A program made the translations under genes and the position numbers. The notes beneath the pieces are model-generated. The model was not told the DNA's origin. It made no database searches and saw nothing but the letters and a program-made list of their open reading frames with translations. 9,377 bases of DNA from CAZLBC01 sp964557575. GTDB taxonomy: Bacteria > Planctomycetota > Phycisphaerae > SM23-33. Below, in pieces: positions 1 to 6,765 of this stretch; the stretch's first letter is position 1, and every line of letters begins with the position of its first letter. The stretch is from positions 1 to 9,377 of the forward strand of contig CAZLBC010000139.1 of assembly GCA_964557575.1 (NCBI GenBank). The letters run 5' to 3'.

Positions 1-65
1 CCCCGGGGGACATGCGCCGGCGGAAGGGGGCGACGATACGGCGGGGGATTGATGCGCGCCGCGTG

Positions 66-1022
66 TTATGGACCCGCGCGGTCGGCGGGATCGCGCCCCG
101 TTACGTGCGGCAGCAGTTTCGGGATGTCGTCGGCGCTCTTGACCGGCACGTCGACCCGCACGAGGTCCCAGGTTTCCCGGAACGTGTAGCGCTGTCCGGG
201 TTTCAGGGTCACCTTCGGGCTCAGCGGCTCGATCTCCGTGAGCGTTCCCTTGTCGTTGACCCAGATCTCGACGGTGTTTCCCCCGTCGGCGTAGTCGCCG
301 TCGGGGAAGACCCGGAACCGCTTCGTGTAGAGCCACCCGTCCCGGAAACCCGCGATCCAGCCGGCCCGGCTGTCGGCGCCCACCTTCTCGGTCTTCGCGC
401 CGGGGACCGTGACCAGCAGGTCGCCGATCACCTGCGCCCGGGGAGACGCCGGGGTCTTCCCGTCGTAGGTGTAGGATCCGTGTTTGCCGTGCCGGACGCA
501 CCAGCGGGCCGGGAAGCGGCTCTCGGAAGACAGCGGGAAAAACCCGTAGGCCGCGCCGGTCATGGTCCGGTCCCACAGGCAGTACGCGACCGGGCGGTCG
601 CCGATGTTCACCATGACCGCCTCGAGCGTGACCGCCGCGCCGGCGGGGGCGAGTTCGATCGTCTTGATCAGTTGCACGCCGGTCTCCCGGTGTTCCGGGC
701 TGACCAGGCGCACGGCCCGCGGTCCGGTCGCCTCTGCGGCGTACAAGCCCGACCAGAGGGGGCGGTGGCGGGGCGGGTAATCCAGTTCCGGGCCGATGTC
801 GATCCGGCAGCCGCCGCGGAAGAAGTTCGGTCCGCCGTCGCGGCTGTAGTGGGCGACGCGCCCGCCCGTGCCCGGGAGGACGACGAGCCGCGCGGTACCG
901 TTGGTGATCGCCAGGCAGCCGGCCTTACCCTCGAAGGTGATCTTTTTGACGTCTCCCGGAGCAGCGGCGCACAGCGCCGCGCAGGCCAGGCCCGCGATGG
1001 TCATGCGTCGTTTTTCGTTCAT
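66..1022 (-). CDS. Secreted DUF4380/mutarotase-like beta-sandwich protein
   Basis: This 318-aa protein is predicted to be exported. Residues 1-22 form a signal peptide with a basic N-terminus (NEKRR), a short Ala/Leu-rich core and an AAAPG cleavage area. The body is rich in beta strands. Its stretch at about residues 46-68 (VVLPGTGGRV, then NFF) resembles DUF4380 and galactose-mutarotase-like folds, in which a 'GGRi' turn follows the first strands. The role is probably carbohydrate binding or processing in the envelope; no catalytic residues can be assigned with confidence. The ATG at 1022 is chosen because GAAGGAA lies 6 bases upstream; a second Met at residue 7 is less well placed. The gene starts 16 bases after the stop of the methyltransferase fusion gene and is very probably co-transcribed with it. 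The family assignment is from pattern memory and is moderate; export is well supported. Confidence 0.72.
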   Translation of the reverse strand: MNEKRRMTIAGLACAALCAAAPGDVKKITFEGKAGCLAITNGTARLVVLPGTGGRVAHYSRDGGPNFFRGGCRIDIGPELDYPPRHRPLWSGLYAAEATGPRAVRLVSPEHRETGVQLIKTIELAPAGAAVTLEAVMVNIGDRPVAYCLWDRTMTGAAYGFFPLSSESRFPARWCVRHGKHGSYTYDGKTPASPRAQVIGDLLVTVPGAKTEKVGADSRAGWIAGFRDGWLYTKRFRVFPDGDYADGGNTVEIWVNDKGTLTEIEPLSPKVTLKPGQRYTFRETWDLVRVDVPVKSADDIPKLLPHVTGRDPADRAGP

Positions 1023-1038
1023 ATCGGTTCCTTCAGGG

Positions 1039-2355
1039 TTACTGGTTCGGGTCCCTGCGCCGCAGGAGCAGCGACCAGGCCAGCGGTCCCTTTCGATCCG
1101 GGTTCCTGCCGTCGAAGCGGATCTCGCGGAGCCATTGAAACGCGAAATCGTCGGCGAAGTGATCGCACAGGCGGGTTTCGCTGACCCGGGGCGGGCCGTA
1201 GCGGCGCGGCTCGTTGGCGTTTCCGGCCAGCAGCAGGAAGAGCGAACCCTTCCGCGACAGCCGGCACACCGTTTTCACGAAGCCCTGTGCGTCGTACGTC
1301 TGGACGTGGTGGTAGCAGCCCCGGTCGAATATGAAATCGTACGTGCCGATGTCCGGCAGGGTCACGACGTCGGCCATGAGCCACCGGACCCGGACACCGG
1401 CCTTCCGGGCCTTTTTCTCGGCCAGTGTCAGCGCCGTGGGGGCGACGTCGAGGGCGGTCACGTCGAAGCCCTTCCGCGCGAGGTATATCGCGTTGGTGCC
1501 CGTGCCGCACCCGAGGACGACGGCCCGTCCCGGCGCGATCGTCTTGTCCTCGACGGCCTTTTTCAGCCGGCTCGCCGGTCGCCCGACGTCCCATCCCGGC
1601 ATCCGGGACCGCCGGTACGCCCCGTCCCACCGCTGCATCAGCCTGACCCCCTTCGGGCCGTGGGGCATGATGCCGGCCGGCAGCAGGCGCTCGGGGAGCA
1701 GGGCCGTCCCGTCCCGGCGCGACACGGCGACCGTGGCCGAATAGTCCACCGTCGCCGGCAGCGCAAGGCGCATGGTTTTTTCGCCGGCGGTGATGTCTAT
1801 CCGCAGTCGCCCTTCTTCCGCGCGGCACGCGGCCCGTACGTGATCGTCCGACAGGTCGATGACGTGCACGCACCGCGCCGGTGTGCCGACGGCAAGCGCC
1901 ACGCCGCCGTCGACCGGCGCTGCCTTCGCCCCGTCCGGAAACAGGGTCTCGCAGCGCAGCGTGGCCGTTCCCGCCGGTATGCTGAAGCGCGAACCGTCGA
2001 AACGGGGGGCCGCGGCGGTTTTCAGTGTCCAGCAGCCCCCGTCGGCCGGGAAGACGTCTTCGACGACGAAGACGGCGGGCTTCAACAGGATGATCCTGCG
2101 GACGGCCGTCGGGCCGGCCCCGCCGGCGCCGTTGTCGCCCAGGATGTAGGTGAAGTGCTTGTTTTCCTCGTAGGAAATGATGCGGCCCAGTCCCAGCCGT
2201 CCCGGCGCCGGCAGTTCGTCGGCGAACGCGCCGAACCGCTCGTGGAGCGCGAGCAGGTCGCCGGCCGCGAGCATGGCCGATGGGACTTTTGCGGCGGACG
2301 CAGCGCACGAAAACAACAGGAGTACGATTGCGGTTTCGCGTATTGTTCGGCTCAT
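1039..2355 (-). CDS. Secreted heparinase II/III-like domain fused to class I SAM methyltransferase
   Basis: This 438-aa protein has three parts. Residues 1-21 are a signal peptide (basic start, VLLLFSCAASA). Residues of about 25-200 are beta-rich and resemble the C-terminal sandwich of heparinase II/III proteins, with the signature RRIILLKPAVFVVEDV at 86-101. Residues 235-438 are a class I methyltransferase of the thiopurine-methyltransferase-like type: an entry motif RWDGAY...GWDVGRPAS at about 242-262, the SAM-binding loop VLGCGTGTN at 280-288, an acidic Asp at 303, and DFIFDRGCYHHV at 340-351. The ATG at 2355 is preceded by GGAGG with 7-8 bases spacing; longer in-frame starts have no RBS and would bury the signal peptide. 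The methyltransferase part looks intact, so its presence behind an export signal is odd, because SAM is cytoplasmic. The substrate is unknown. It heads an operon with the DUF4380-like gene. Confidence 0.82.
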   Translation of the reverse strand: MSRTIRETAIVLLLFSCAASAAKVPSAMLAAGDLLALHERFGAFADELPAPGRLGLGRIISYEENKHFTYILGDNGAGGAGPTAVRRIILLKPAVFVVEDVFPADGGCWTLKTAAAPRFDGSRFSIPAGTATLRCETLFPDGAKAAPVDGGVALAVGTPARCVHVIDLSDDHVRAACRAEEGRLRIDITAGEKTMRLALPATVDYSATVAVSRRDGTALLPERLLPAGIMPHGPKGVRLMQRWDGAYRRSRMPGWDVGRPASRLKKAVEDKTIAPGRAVVLGCGTGTNAIYLARKGFDVTALDVAPTALTLAEKKARKAGVRVRWLMADVVTLPDIGTYDFIFDRGCYHHVQTYDAQGFVKTVCRLSRKGSLFLLLAGNANEPRRYGPPRVSETRLCDHFADDFAFQWLREIRFDGRNPDRKGPLAWSLLLRRRDPNQ

Positions 2356-2417
2356 GCTGTTGTCCTCCGGCACGCGATGAGGCTGTCGCACTCTTATCGA
2401 ACACTGAGGGCATGGTA

Positions 2418-2446
2418 TTTGTACCGCTTTTACCGACCGATCACAA
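2418..2446 (-). promoter_or_regulatory. Candidate sigma70 promoter of the methyltransferase-DUF4380 operon
   Basis: On the minus strand a -35-like TTGTGA (2446-2441) and a -10-like TACAAA (2423-2418) are separated by exactly 17 bases, each matching consensus at 4 of 6 positions. Transcription would begin near 2411, giving a leader of about 55 bases before the ATG at 2355. No competing promoter was found in this gap. Confidence 0.45.
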
Positions 2447-2458
2447 GAATCACGTCCG

Positions 2459-2587
2459 GACAAGAGGGTGGTTTTCTACGGCCGTTCCTTCCGCCATCCC
2501 TCGTAAAACAAGCTGGTGGGCTACCACGAGCACGAGAAGTGGGATCTGTTCGACATGGTCGCGGACCCCGGGAAGTTCCTTTGTCTA
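2459..2587 (+). pseudogene. Decayed sulfatase C-terminal fragment
   Basis: In the frame starting at 2507 the plus strand reads NKLVGYHEHEKWDLFDMV and then ADPGKF. This is the recognisable C-terminal signature of formylglycine-dependent sulfatases (YKLV..., W-[ED]-L-[FY]-D-...-DP-G). The same frame upstream gives RVVFYGRSFRHPS from 2465 and is then broken by a TAA at 2504-2506. No start codon, RBS or catalytic N-terminal half (Cys/Ser-x-Pro-x-Arg) is present in the window. The similarity fades at about 2581, right where the stop of the oppositely oriented KtrA-type gene begins. I read this as a non-functional remnant; the gene it came from is not in the window. Confidence 0.5.
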
Positions 2588-3268
2588 GCCTCGGCGGTGT
2601 TCTGGTTTAAGGTTGGCAAGGGCTTGCAGTTCATCCGGGTGGCCGATAACTACCAGCACGATGTTGTTCTCGATCACCGTATTCGAGCCGGGTAGAAAAT
2701 GCGTTTCTTCCGTGGTAGTTTCCTCGATGGCGATAACGAAAATGCCAAACCGGCGCCGGATTTCCAGTTCTCGCAGGCTCTTGCCTATAAACTCATCAGG
2801 GGGTGCCATCTGCATAACAGAGTAATCCCCGCTGATGGGCACGAAGTCGAGAAGATTCGGATTGAGTACCCGACGCACCAGCCGCTGGGCTGTATCGCGC
2901 TCGGGAAACACGATGTTTTCGGCGCCGATTGCTTCGAGTATCTGGGCGTGATCCTTGTTTTTCGCCTTCACATGTATCCTGGGAACGCCGATTTTTTTCA
3001 GATGAAGAACGGCCAGGATATTTGCCTCCATGTTTGCCCCGATGCATACGATGGACTCGTCGAAATCCTCGTTAACTACTGATGCAAGGTCAGTGAAATT
3101 ACTTGCGTCCAGCGTATAGGCGCGATGGACATCATCGGCAATCTGATTGACAAGTGCTGGCTCAATGTCGATGGCGAGTACCTCTGCATGCTGAGCGAAT
3201 CCGATAGCCAGTTCCCGTCCGAATTGCCCCAGGCCGATTACGCATACGCGTTTTTTGTTATTGGTCAT
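2585..3268 (-). CDS. ktrA: KtrA/TrkA-type potassium channel gating subunit (RCK domain)
   Basis: This 227-aa cytoplasmic protein has the size and layout of the single-RCK regulators of Ktr K+ uptake systems. Residues 7-35 form a Rossmann nucleotide-binding motif (VCVIGLGQFG, with acidic D34 at the end of strand 2, in LAIDIEP). An RCK-N domain extends to about residue 130 and includes FPERDTAQRLVRRV at 121-134. An RCK-C (TrkA-C) domain at about 138-218 ends the protein. The ring formed by such subunits binds ATP/ADP or NAD(H) and gates the KtrB dimer. The start is the ATG at 3268, whose first bases overlap the TGA stop of the ktrB-like gene by 4 bases (ATGA); a GGGAGG lies about 11 bases upstream, so translation is probably coupled. 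A much longer open frame upstream is a shadow of ktrB. It is the last gene of the operon. Confidence 0.92.
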   Translation of the reverse strand: MTNNKKRVCVIGLGQFGRELAIGFAQHAEVLAIDIEPALVNQIADDVHRAYTLDASNFTDLASVVNEDFDESIVCIGANMEANILAVLHLKKIGVPRIHVKAKNKDHAQILEAIGAENIVFPERDTAQRLVRRVLNPNLLDFVPISGDYSVMQMAPPDEFIGKSLRELEIRRRFGIFVIAIEETTTEETHFLPGSNTVIENNIVLVVIGHPDELQALANLKPEHRRG

Positions 3269-4680
3269 CCGATCATTAACCTCCCTTCGGGACAGCCGAT
3301 ACGGGGCCGCTTGGTAGTGAGAAATGAAAAAACCATCGTCAGGGGTCCAAGGCGGCCCACGAACATAGTAATAATAATCCACCATCTTGACGTGGCCGTC
3401 AGTTTTGTCGTGAGGCCGGTGGAGAGGCCAACAGTTCCGAATGCCGATATCTGCTCGAAAAGGATGTCCTTCAGCGGCGTACATCTCGATTGCAGACAGG
3501 AAAGCAATATAATTCCCACGCTGTTCCAGAGAATCGTGAGTCCGATGAGTGCTACCGCCCTGAGGACGAGTTCCCGAGGGATACGACGATGCATCAATAT
3601 AACATCCTCTCTGCCGTGCAGTGCTGCGCGGATCCGGGCCAGCCAGATGGCGAACGTTGTGGTTTTGATACCGCCGGCGCAGCTTCCGGGTGAGCCGCCG
3701 ATACCCATCAGTATTACGAGTACTATCAGGCTTGCCAGCGGCAGGTGTGCCGTGTTCACCGTATTGAACCCCGCCGTACGAGCAGTGACTGACTGGAAAA
3801 GAGCACCCGAAAACATAGCCATGCTCCGTTGATTCTCGTGTTCCGTGCCACATCCAAAAAAAAACAGCAGTATCGCACCGCCAACAATCATCGCGATTGT
3901 CATCGCCAGCACCACCCGGGTATGCAGGCTGTAGCGGTGCGGGGTTCTTACGGTTCTTCTCTGCATGATCTGCCGGATGTCACGGTATATTTCAAACAGG
4001 ACGACGTGTCCAAGGCCGCCGAATACGATCAGGACCATGATGGTTACTATGACAATTGAGTTGTGACGAAAGCCGATCAAGCTATCCGGATAGATGGAAA
4101 AACCCGCGTTGCAGAAGGCCGAAATTGCATGGAAGGTTGCCGACCACGCAGCGTGGGCAGCGGAAACGTCCGACGCCATGCCGAAATAAAGCACTATTGC
4201 CCCAATACTTTCTATGGCGAAAACAAGTTTCAGTATGCGCGAGAATACATAGGAGAAATCTGTCGCGGTGCCGCGCTGAAACAGGCTGTCTTCGAGGGCG
4301 GCACGGTGTGCGAGGGGCATGCGGGATCCGCCTATTTCAAAGGCGATCGCAGCGAATGTCATGATACCCAGCCCCCCCACTTGTATAAGAAAAAGAATGA
4401 CGCACTGGCCGAAGATAGTGTAATCTGCGCCGGTGTCTACGACAATAAGACCGGTGACACATACCGCGGAGGTGGCGGTGAATAACGCGTCCAAAAGTGT
4501 CACGCAGCCGGCCTTGTGGGACCAGGGAAGGGCCAGCAGGATGGTTCCCGAAAGGATTGCGATGCTGAAAGTCGTTAAAAGAAGACGTTGGGGAGAGGTA
4601 TGGAAAAGATAGAACCTCACGGCCCGCCCGGCTGCGATCATCCGTCGGAAACGCTTTGTGAGTTGATTAATGCGAATCAT
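3265..4680 (-). CDS. ktrB: KtrB/TrkH-type potassium uptake membrane subunit
   Basis: This 471-aa integral membrane protein translocates K+ (in known Ktr systems, often Na+-dependent). It shows the four-fold M1-P-M2 architecture of the SKT superfamily. The four selectivity-filter loops are visible: TATSAVCVTG (about 68-77), SAFCNAGF (187-194), SVTARTAGF (297-305) and SAFGTVGLSTG (412-422), each with its key Gly. The family motifs GSPGSCAGGIKTTT (around 319-332) and GRLGPLT near the C-terminus are also present. Its length fits KtrB better than the longer proteobacterial TrkH. The ATG at 4680 (MIRINQLTKRF) is preferred over a GTG at 4737, which lacks an RBS and would overlap the upstream gene. 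It lies 14 bases after the cysteine protein gene and overlaps ktrA by 4 bases, forming a three-gene operon. Confidence 0.93.
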   Translation of the reverse strand: MIRINQLTKRFRRMIAAGRAVRFYLFHTSPQRLLLTTFSIAILSGTILLALPWSHKAGCVTLLDALFTATSAVCVTGLIVVDTGADYTIFGQCVILFLIQVGGLGIMTFAAIAFEIGGSRMPLAHRAALEDSLFQRGTATDFSYVFSRILKLVFAIESIGAIVLYFGMASDVSAAHAAWSATFHAISAFCNAGFSIYPDSLIGFRHNSIVIVTIMVLIVFGGLGHVVLFEIYRDIRQIMQRRTVRTPHRYSLHTRVVLAMTIAMIVGGAILLFFFGCGTEHENQRSMAMFSGALFQSVTARTAGFNTVNTAHLPLASLIVLVILMGIGGSPGSCAGGIKTTTFAIWLARIRAALHGREDVILMHRRIPRELVLRAVALIGLTILWNSVGIILLSCLQSRCTPLKDILFEQISAFGTVGLSTGLTTKLTATSRWWIIITMFVGRLGPLTMVFSFLTTKRPRIGCPEGRLMIG

Positions 4681-4694
4681 GGCGGGCTCTGCCT

Positions 4695-5201
4695 CTACTC
4701 TGTAGTATCTTGCAGGGTATGCTGGTAGCGGGGACACGCTTCGTAATTACCGAAACAGCGATTCCGCATCCACCACTCGTTCAGCAGCATTTTGCCATCC
4801 ATTTCTCCACAAACGGGGACGTCGCGGCCTCCTTTTTCAGGGGGCAGGAAATAACGGCACAATCCCACCTGGGCTTCGTCGATATCGAGGCATTCCTGGT
4901 ATGTGGGGAACCGCCGGAAATGCGGAGGGTGAAGAAAAATTCGCTTGATTCCCAGTTGCGACACCGTCTTCAGCCACTGTCGGCCGGGCGCGTGGCAGGA
5001 GACGACACAGGATCGAAAGTCTTTCTCCGGCATGATTTCACCGGCGAGCGCAAGAAAAGAGACCGATCCGTCGAATACGCTGTTTGCATATTCGGTCCAC
5101 ATCAGGAACCGTACGCCATCTTTGACCCGCAGCATACGTATCAGTTCGAACACGTTAATTTCAACTGCATTGCCGTTTTTTTCTATCCATGTTCGTAGCA
5201 T
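4695..5201 (-). CDS. Unknown soluble protein with C-terminal four-cysteine (possible metal or Fe-S) motif
   Basis: I do not recognise a named family for this 168-aa protein. It has no signal peptide or membrane segment. The N-terminal two thirds look like a mixed alpha/beta domain (for example INVFELIRMLRVKDGVRF and LGIKRIFLHPPHFRRFPTY). The C-terminus carries four cysteines at 115, 131, 149 and 156 in the pattern C-x15-C-x17-C-x6-C, ending in ACPRY. This is reminiscent of a cysteine cluster appended to various hypothetical proteins of delta-proteobacterial-type genomes and could bind zinc or an Fe-S cluster. Extra cysteines are at 65, 69 and 104. The ATG at 5201 is chosen for the AAGGA 8-9 bases upstream; an upstream in-frame ATG at 5264 is poorer. 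It is the first gene behind the sigma54 promoter and directly precedes ktrB, so a role in sensing or tuning K+ uptake is plausible but is inference only. Confidence 0.8.
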   Translation of the reverse strand: MLRTWIEKNGNAVEINVFELIRMLRVKDGVRFLMWTEYANSVFDGSVSFLALAGEIMPEKDFRSCVVSCHAPGRQWLKTVSQLGIKRIFLHPPHFRRFPTYQECLDIDEAQVGLCRYFLPPEKGGRDVPVCGEMDGKMLLNEWWMRNRCFGNYEACPRYQHTLQDTTE

Positions 5202-5283
5202 CGGTGTTTTCCTTAACCCGTTACGCGCCGTTACCGGGAATGATGGCGGGTTGTGACGGTTCATGCCGCGACATGGAGGTTAA

Positions 5284-5298
5284 GCAAGTGGTGTGCCT
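5284..5298 (-). promoter_or_regulatory. Sigma54 (-24/-12) promoter of the cysteine protein-ktrB-ktrA operon
   Basis: The minus strand reads AGGCACACCACTTGC followed by T. Against the RpoN consensus TGGCACG-N4-TTGCW it keeps the invariant GG (5297-5296) and GC (5285-5284) at the exact required spacing, keeps GGCAC and TTGC in full, and differs at the first T and the G after GGCAC. The start of transcription would be near 5272, leaving about 70 bases of leader before the ATG at 5201. The gene immediately upstream encodes a sigma54-dependent activator, which strengthens the call. Confidence 0.72.
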
Positions 5299-5327
5299 GG
5301 TATCATTACTTTTGTGCGTTAAATGCG

Positions 5328-5340
5328 CAACATATTGAAA
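5328..5340 (-). promoter_or_regulatory. Candidate IHF-like bending site
   Basis: The minus strand reads TTTCAATATGTTG, matching the IHF consensus WATCAANNNNTTR at all but the second position. It lies about 57-69 bases upstream of the inferred transcription start, between the sigma54 promoter and the candidate enhancer elements, where IHF usually acts. The motif is short and the region AT-rich, so chance is possible. Confidence 0.3.
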
Positions 5341-5377
5341 AGAATAGGTTAAGAGAGAGGAGTGTTATTAAAAGCGG

Positions 5378-5391
5378 GAAGAAGCTTCGTC
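5378..5391. promoter_or_regulatory. Dyad GAAGAAGCTTCGTC, candidate activator binding site
   Basis: This 14-bp inverted repeat is centred between 5384 and 5385 and has 6 of 7 base pairs symmetric. It lies about 106-119 bases upstream of the inferred sigma54 start, a typical place for an upstream activator sequence bound by a dimeric NtrC-type regulator with a Fis-like helix-turn-helix. A mismatch at 5380/5389 weakens it, and no second copy was found. Confidence 0.3.
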
Positions 5392-5398
5392 GGGATAC

Positions 5399-5430
5399 TT
5401 TCAAAATGAAGGAGGTATTTCAAAATAAAG
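5399..5430 (+). repeat. Direct repeat TTTCAAAATnAAG, two copies 19 bp apart
   Basis: TTTCAAAATGAAG (5399-5411) is repeated as TTTCAAAATAAAG (5418-5430), with 12 of 13 bases identical and a start-to-start distance of 19 bp, nearly two helical turns. It sits between the end of the response-regulator gene and the dyad, on one face of the helix, and could be part of the enhancer. No Rho-independent terminator (GC-rich stem plus T-run) for the upstream gene was seen here. Confidence 0.4.
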
Positions 5431-5436
5431 ACAGAT

Positions 5437-6765
5437 TCAAATGCCGTATCGCTTGCGCTTGCGCCACAAGGTGGATGGGGCGATGCCGAGCAACTGTGCA
5501 ATCTCTTCCTGTGGCAGGTCCTTCGCGATCGCCCTGCGGATGTGTTCTTCCTCCACTGCTGCCAGGGGCAGTATTTCATCACCGTCGAGACCGCATGCAG
5601 TAATCCGTTCGATACGCTCCGGCAAGTGTTCGGCGCGCAGTTCCTCTCCGGGGCACAGCAGCACCGCCCGCTCAATGACGTTGGATAGTTCGCGGACATT
5701 TCCCGGCCAGGGGTATCGCAGCAGGAGTTCTCGCGCCGTCTCGTCCATCGCGTGTACCGTTTTGCCGTGGCGGTCGGCGAATTCCCGTATGAACCAACTG
5801 GTCAGAAGATGGATATCCTCCAGTCGATGCCGGAGCGGGGGTATGGCGATCTCAAAAACACTCAGTCGGTAGAACAGGTCTTCCCGGAATGTTTTTTCTC
5901 CCGCCATCCTCTCGAGGTCCCGATTTGTAGCGGTAATAAGACGGGCGTCAACTGAACGAGATTTCGGGTCGCCGACCCGTTCATAGGTGCGTTCTTCCAC
6001 CAGGCGAAGAAGCTTTGATTGCAGGTTAAGCGGCACTTCGCCGATTTCATCGAGAAACAACGTTCCGCCGGCGGCGGCGTCTACTTTTCCCGGTTTATCG
6101 GCGATTGCCCCCGTAAACGCCCCCTTGGTGTGTCCAAATAACTCGGATTCCAGTAGTGATGCCTTGAATGCGGTGCAGTCCACCAGTGCCAGCGATCTAT
6201 CCTTGCGAGGACTCCAGCGGTGGATGAGTTTTGCCAGCAGATTCTTGCCCGTTCCGCTCTCCCCGGTTATCAGCACCGTTGCCTCTTTCTTGGCTACACC
6301 ATGGGCGATCTCGAGCAAATGGCGAAGTTCGGGGTTGCGGGTGTTCATGCCCTCTCGGCCGCCGTGAAGTTCCCGCTTCAGGTCTTTGACTTCAGATCGC
6401 AGGCGGGCGATTTCCTCTATGCGTGTTATGCGGTGTCGCACTTGCTCGGGGTTGAACGGTTTGGTGAGATAATCGAAGGTGCCCTCTTTCGTTGCCTCGA
6501 TTGCCGATTCAATTGAGCCATGAGCCGTGATGATAATGGCATAGACGTCACGATGTCGATCGCGGAGGTGCTTGAGGAAATCGAGACCGCTCATGCCGGG
6601 CAGTTGAAGGTCGACCAGCGCAATATCAACCGCTTCGTGTGCCATGAGGGAGAGTGCGTCCTCCGCAGTCGCCGCTTTAAAGACGGAGTGTCCGTCTCCG
6701 CGCAGCATGATGCCGAGGGTTTTAACAATTTGCGGATCATCATCGAGAATGAGAATACGGCTCAT
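5437..6765 (-). CDS. NtrC-family sigma54-dependent response regulator
   Basis: This 442-aa cytoplasmic transcription activator has three domains. The receiver domain (1-120) has the acidic pocket D8-D9-D10, phosphoacceptor D52, T80 and K102. The AAA+ sigma54-interaction domain (about 140-370) has Walker A GESGTGKN at 168-175, the RNA-polymerase-contacting GAFTGA loop at 215-220, Walker B GGTLFLDEIG at 233-242 and the WPGNVREL motif near 353. A C-terminal Fis-type helix-turn-helix follows (about 415-442, EEIAQLLGIAPSTLWRKRKR). All key residues needed to remodel RpoN holoenzyme are present; the only oddity is Asn for the usual Glu after the Walker A lysine. The ATG at 6765 has AGGA about 9 bases upstream and lies inside the kinase gene (26-base overlap), implying coupled translation. 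Its likely target is the sigma54 promoter just downstream, before the K+ uptake operon. Confidence 0.95.
   Translation of the reverse strand: MSRILILDDDPQIVKTLGIMLRGDGHSVFKAATAEDALSLMAHEAVDIALVDLQLPGMSGLDFLKHLRDRHRDVYAIIITAHGSIESAIEATKEGTFDYLTKPFNPEQVRHRITRIEEIARLRSEVKDLKRELHGGREGMNTRNPELRHLLEIAHGVAKKEATVLITGESGTGKNLLAKLIHRWSPRKDRSLALVDCTAFKASLLESELFGHTKGAFTGAIADKPGKVDAAAGGTLFLDEIGEVPLNLQSKLLRLVEERTYERVGDPKSRSVDARLITATNRDLERMAGEKTFREDLFYRLSVFEIAIPPLRHRLEDIHLLTSWFIREFADRHGKTVHAMDETARELLLRYPWPGNVRELSNVIERAVLLCPGEELRAEHLPERIERITACGLDGDEILPLAAVEEEHIRRAIAKDLPQEEIAQLLGIAPSTLWRKRKRYGI

Noticed and set aside
1..13. Possible minus-strand start codon (13-11) of a third gene in the left operon
   Set aside because: Only four codons are visible before the window edge and no Shine-Dalgarno sequence precedes it.
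1019..2413. A 464-codon minus-strand frame overlapping the methyltransferase fusion
   Set aside because: The translation is an arginine-rich out-of-frame reading of the same DNA; the frame with signal peptide, SAM motif and RBS is the real one.
2520..2584. Terminator downstream of the KtrA-type gene
   Set aside because: The CCCGGG-centred and CTCGTG repeats can pair only weakly and no T-run follows on the minus strand.
12..2610. Long plus-strand open frames of 390 and 580 codons across the left flank
   Set aside because: They are antisense shadows of two convincing minus-strand genes in GC-rich DNA, have arginine/proline-rich low-complexity translations, no RBS and no recognisable domain.
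3269..3853. N-terminal extension of the KtrA-type gene to 3853
   Set aside because: The extension lies entirely within the ktrB-like gene and has no TrkA similarity; the ATG at 3268 with RBS and ATGA overlap fits the family length.
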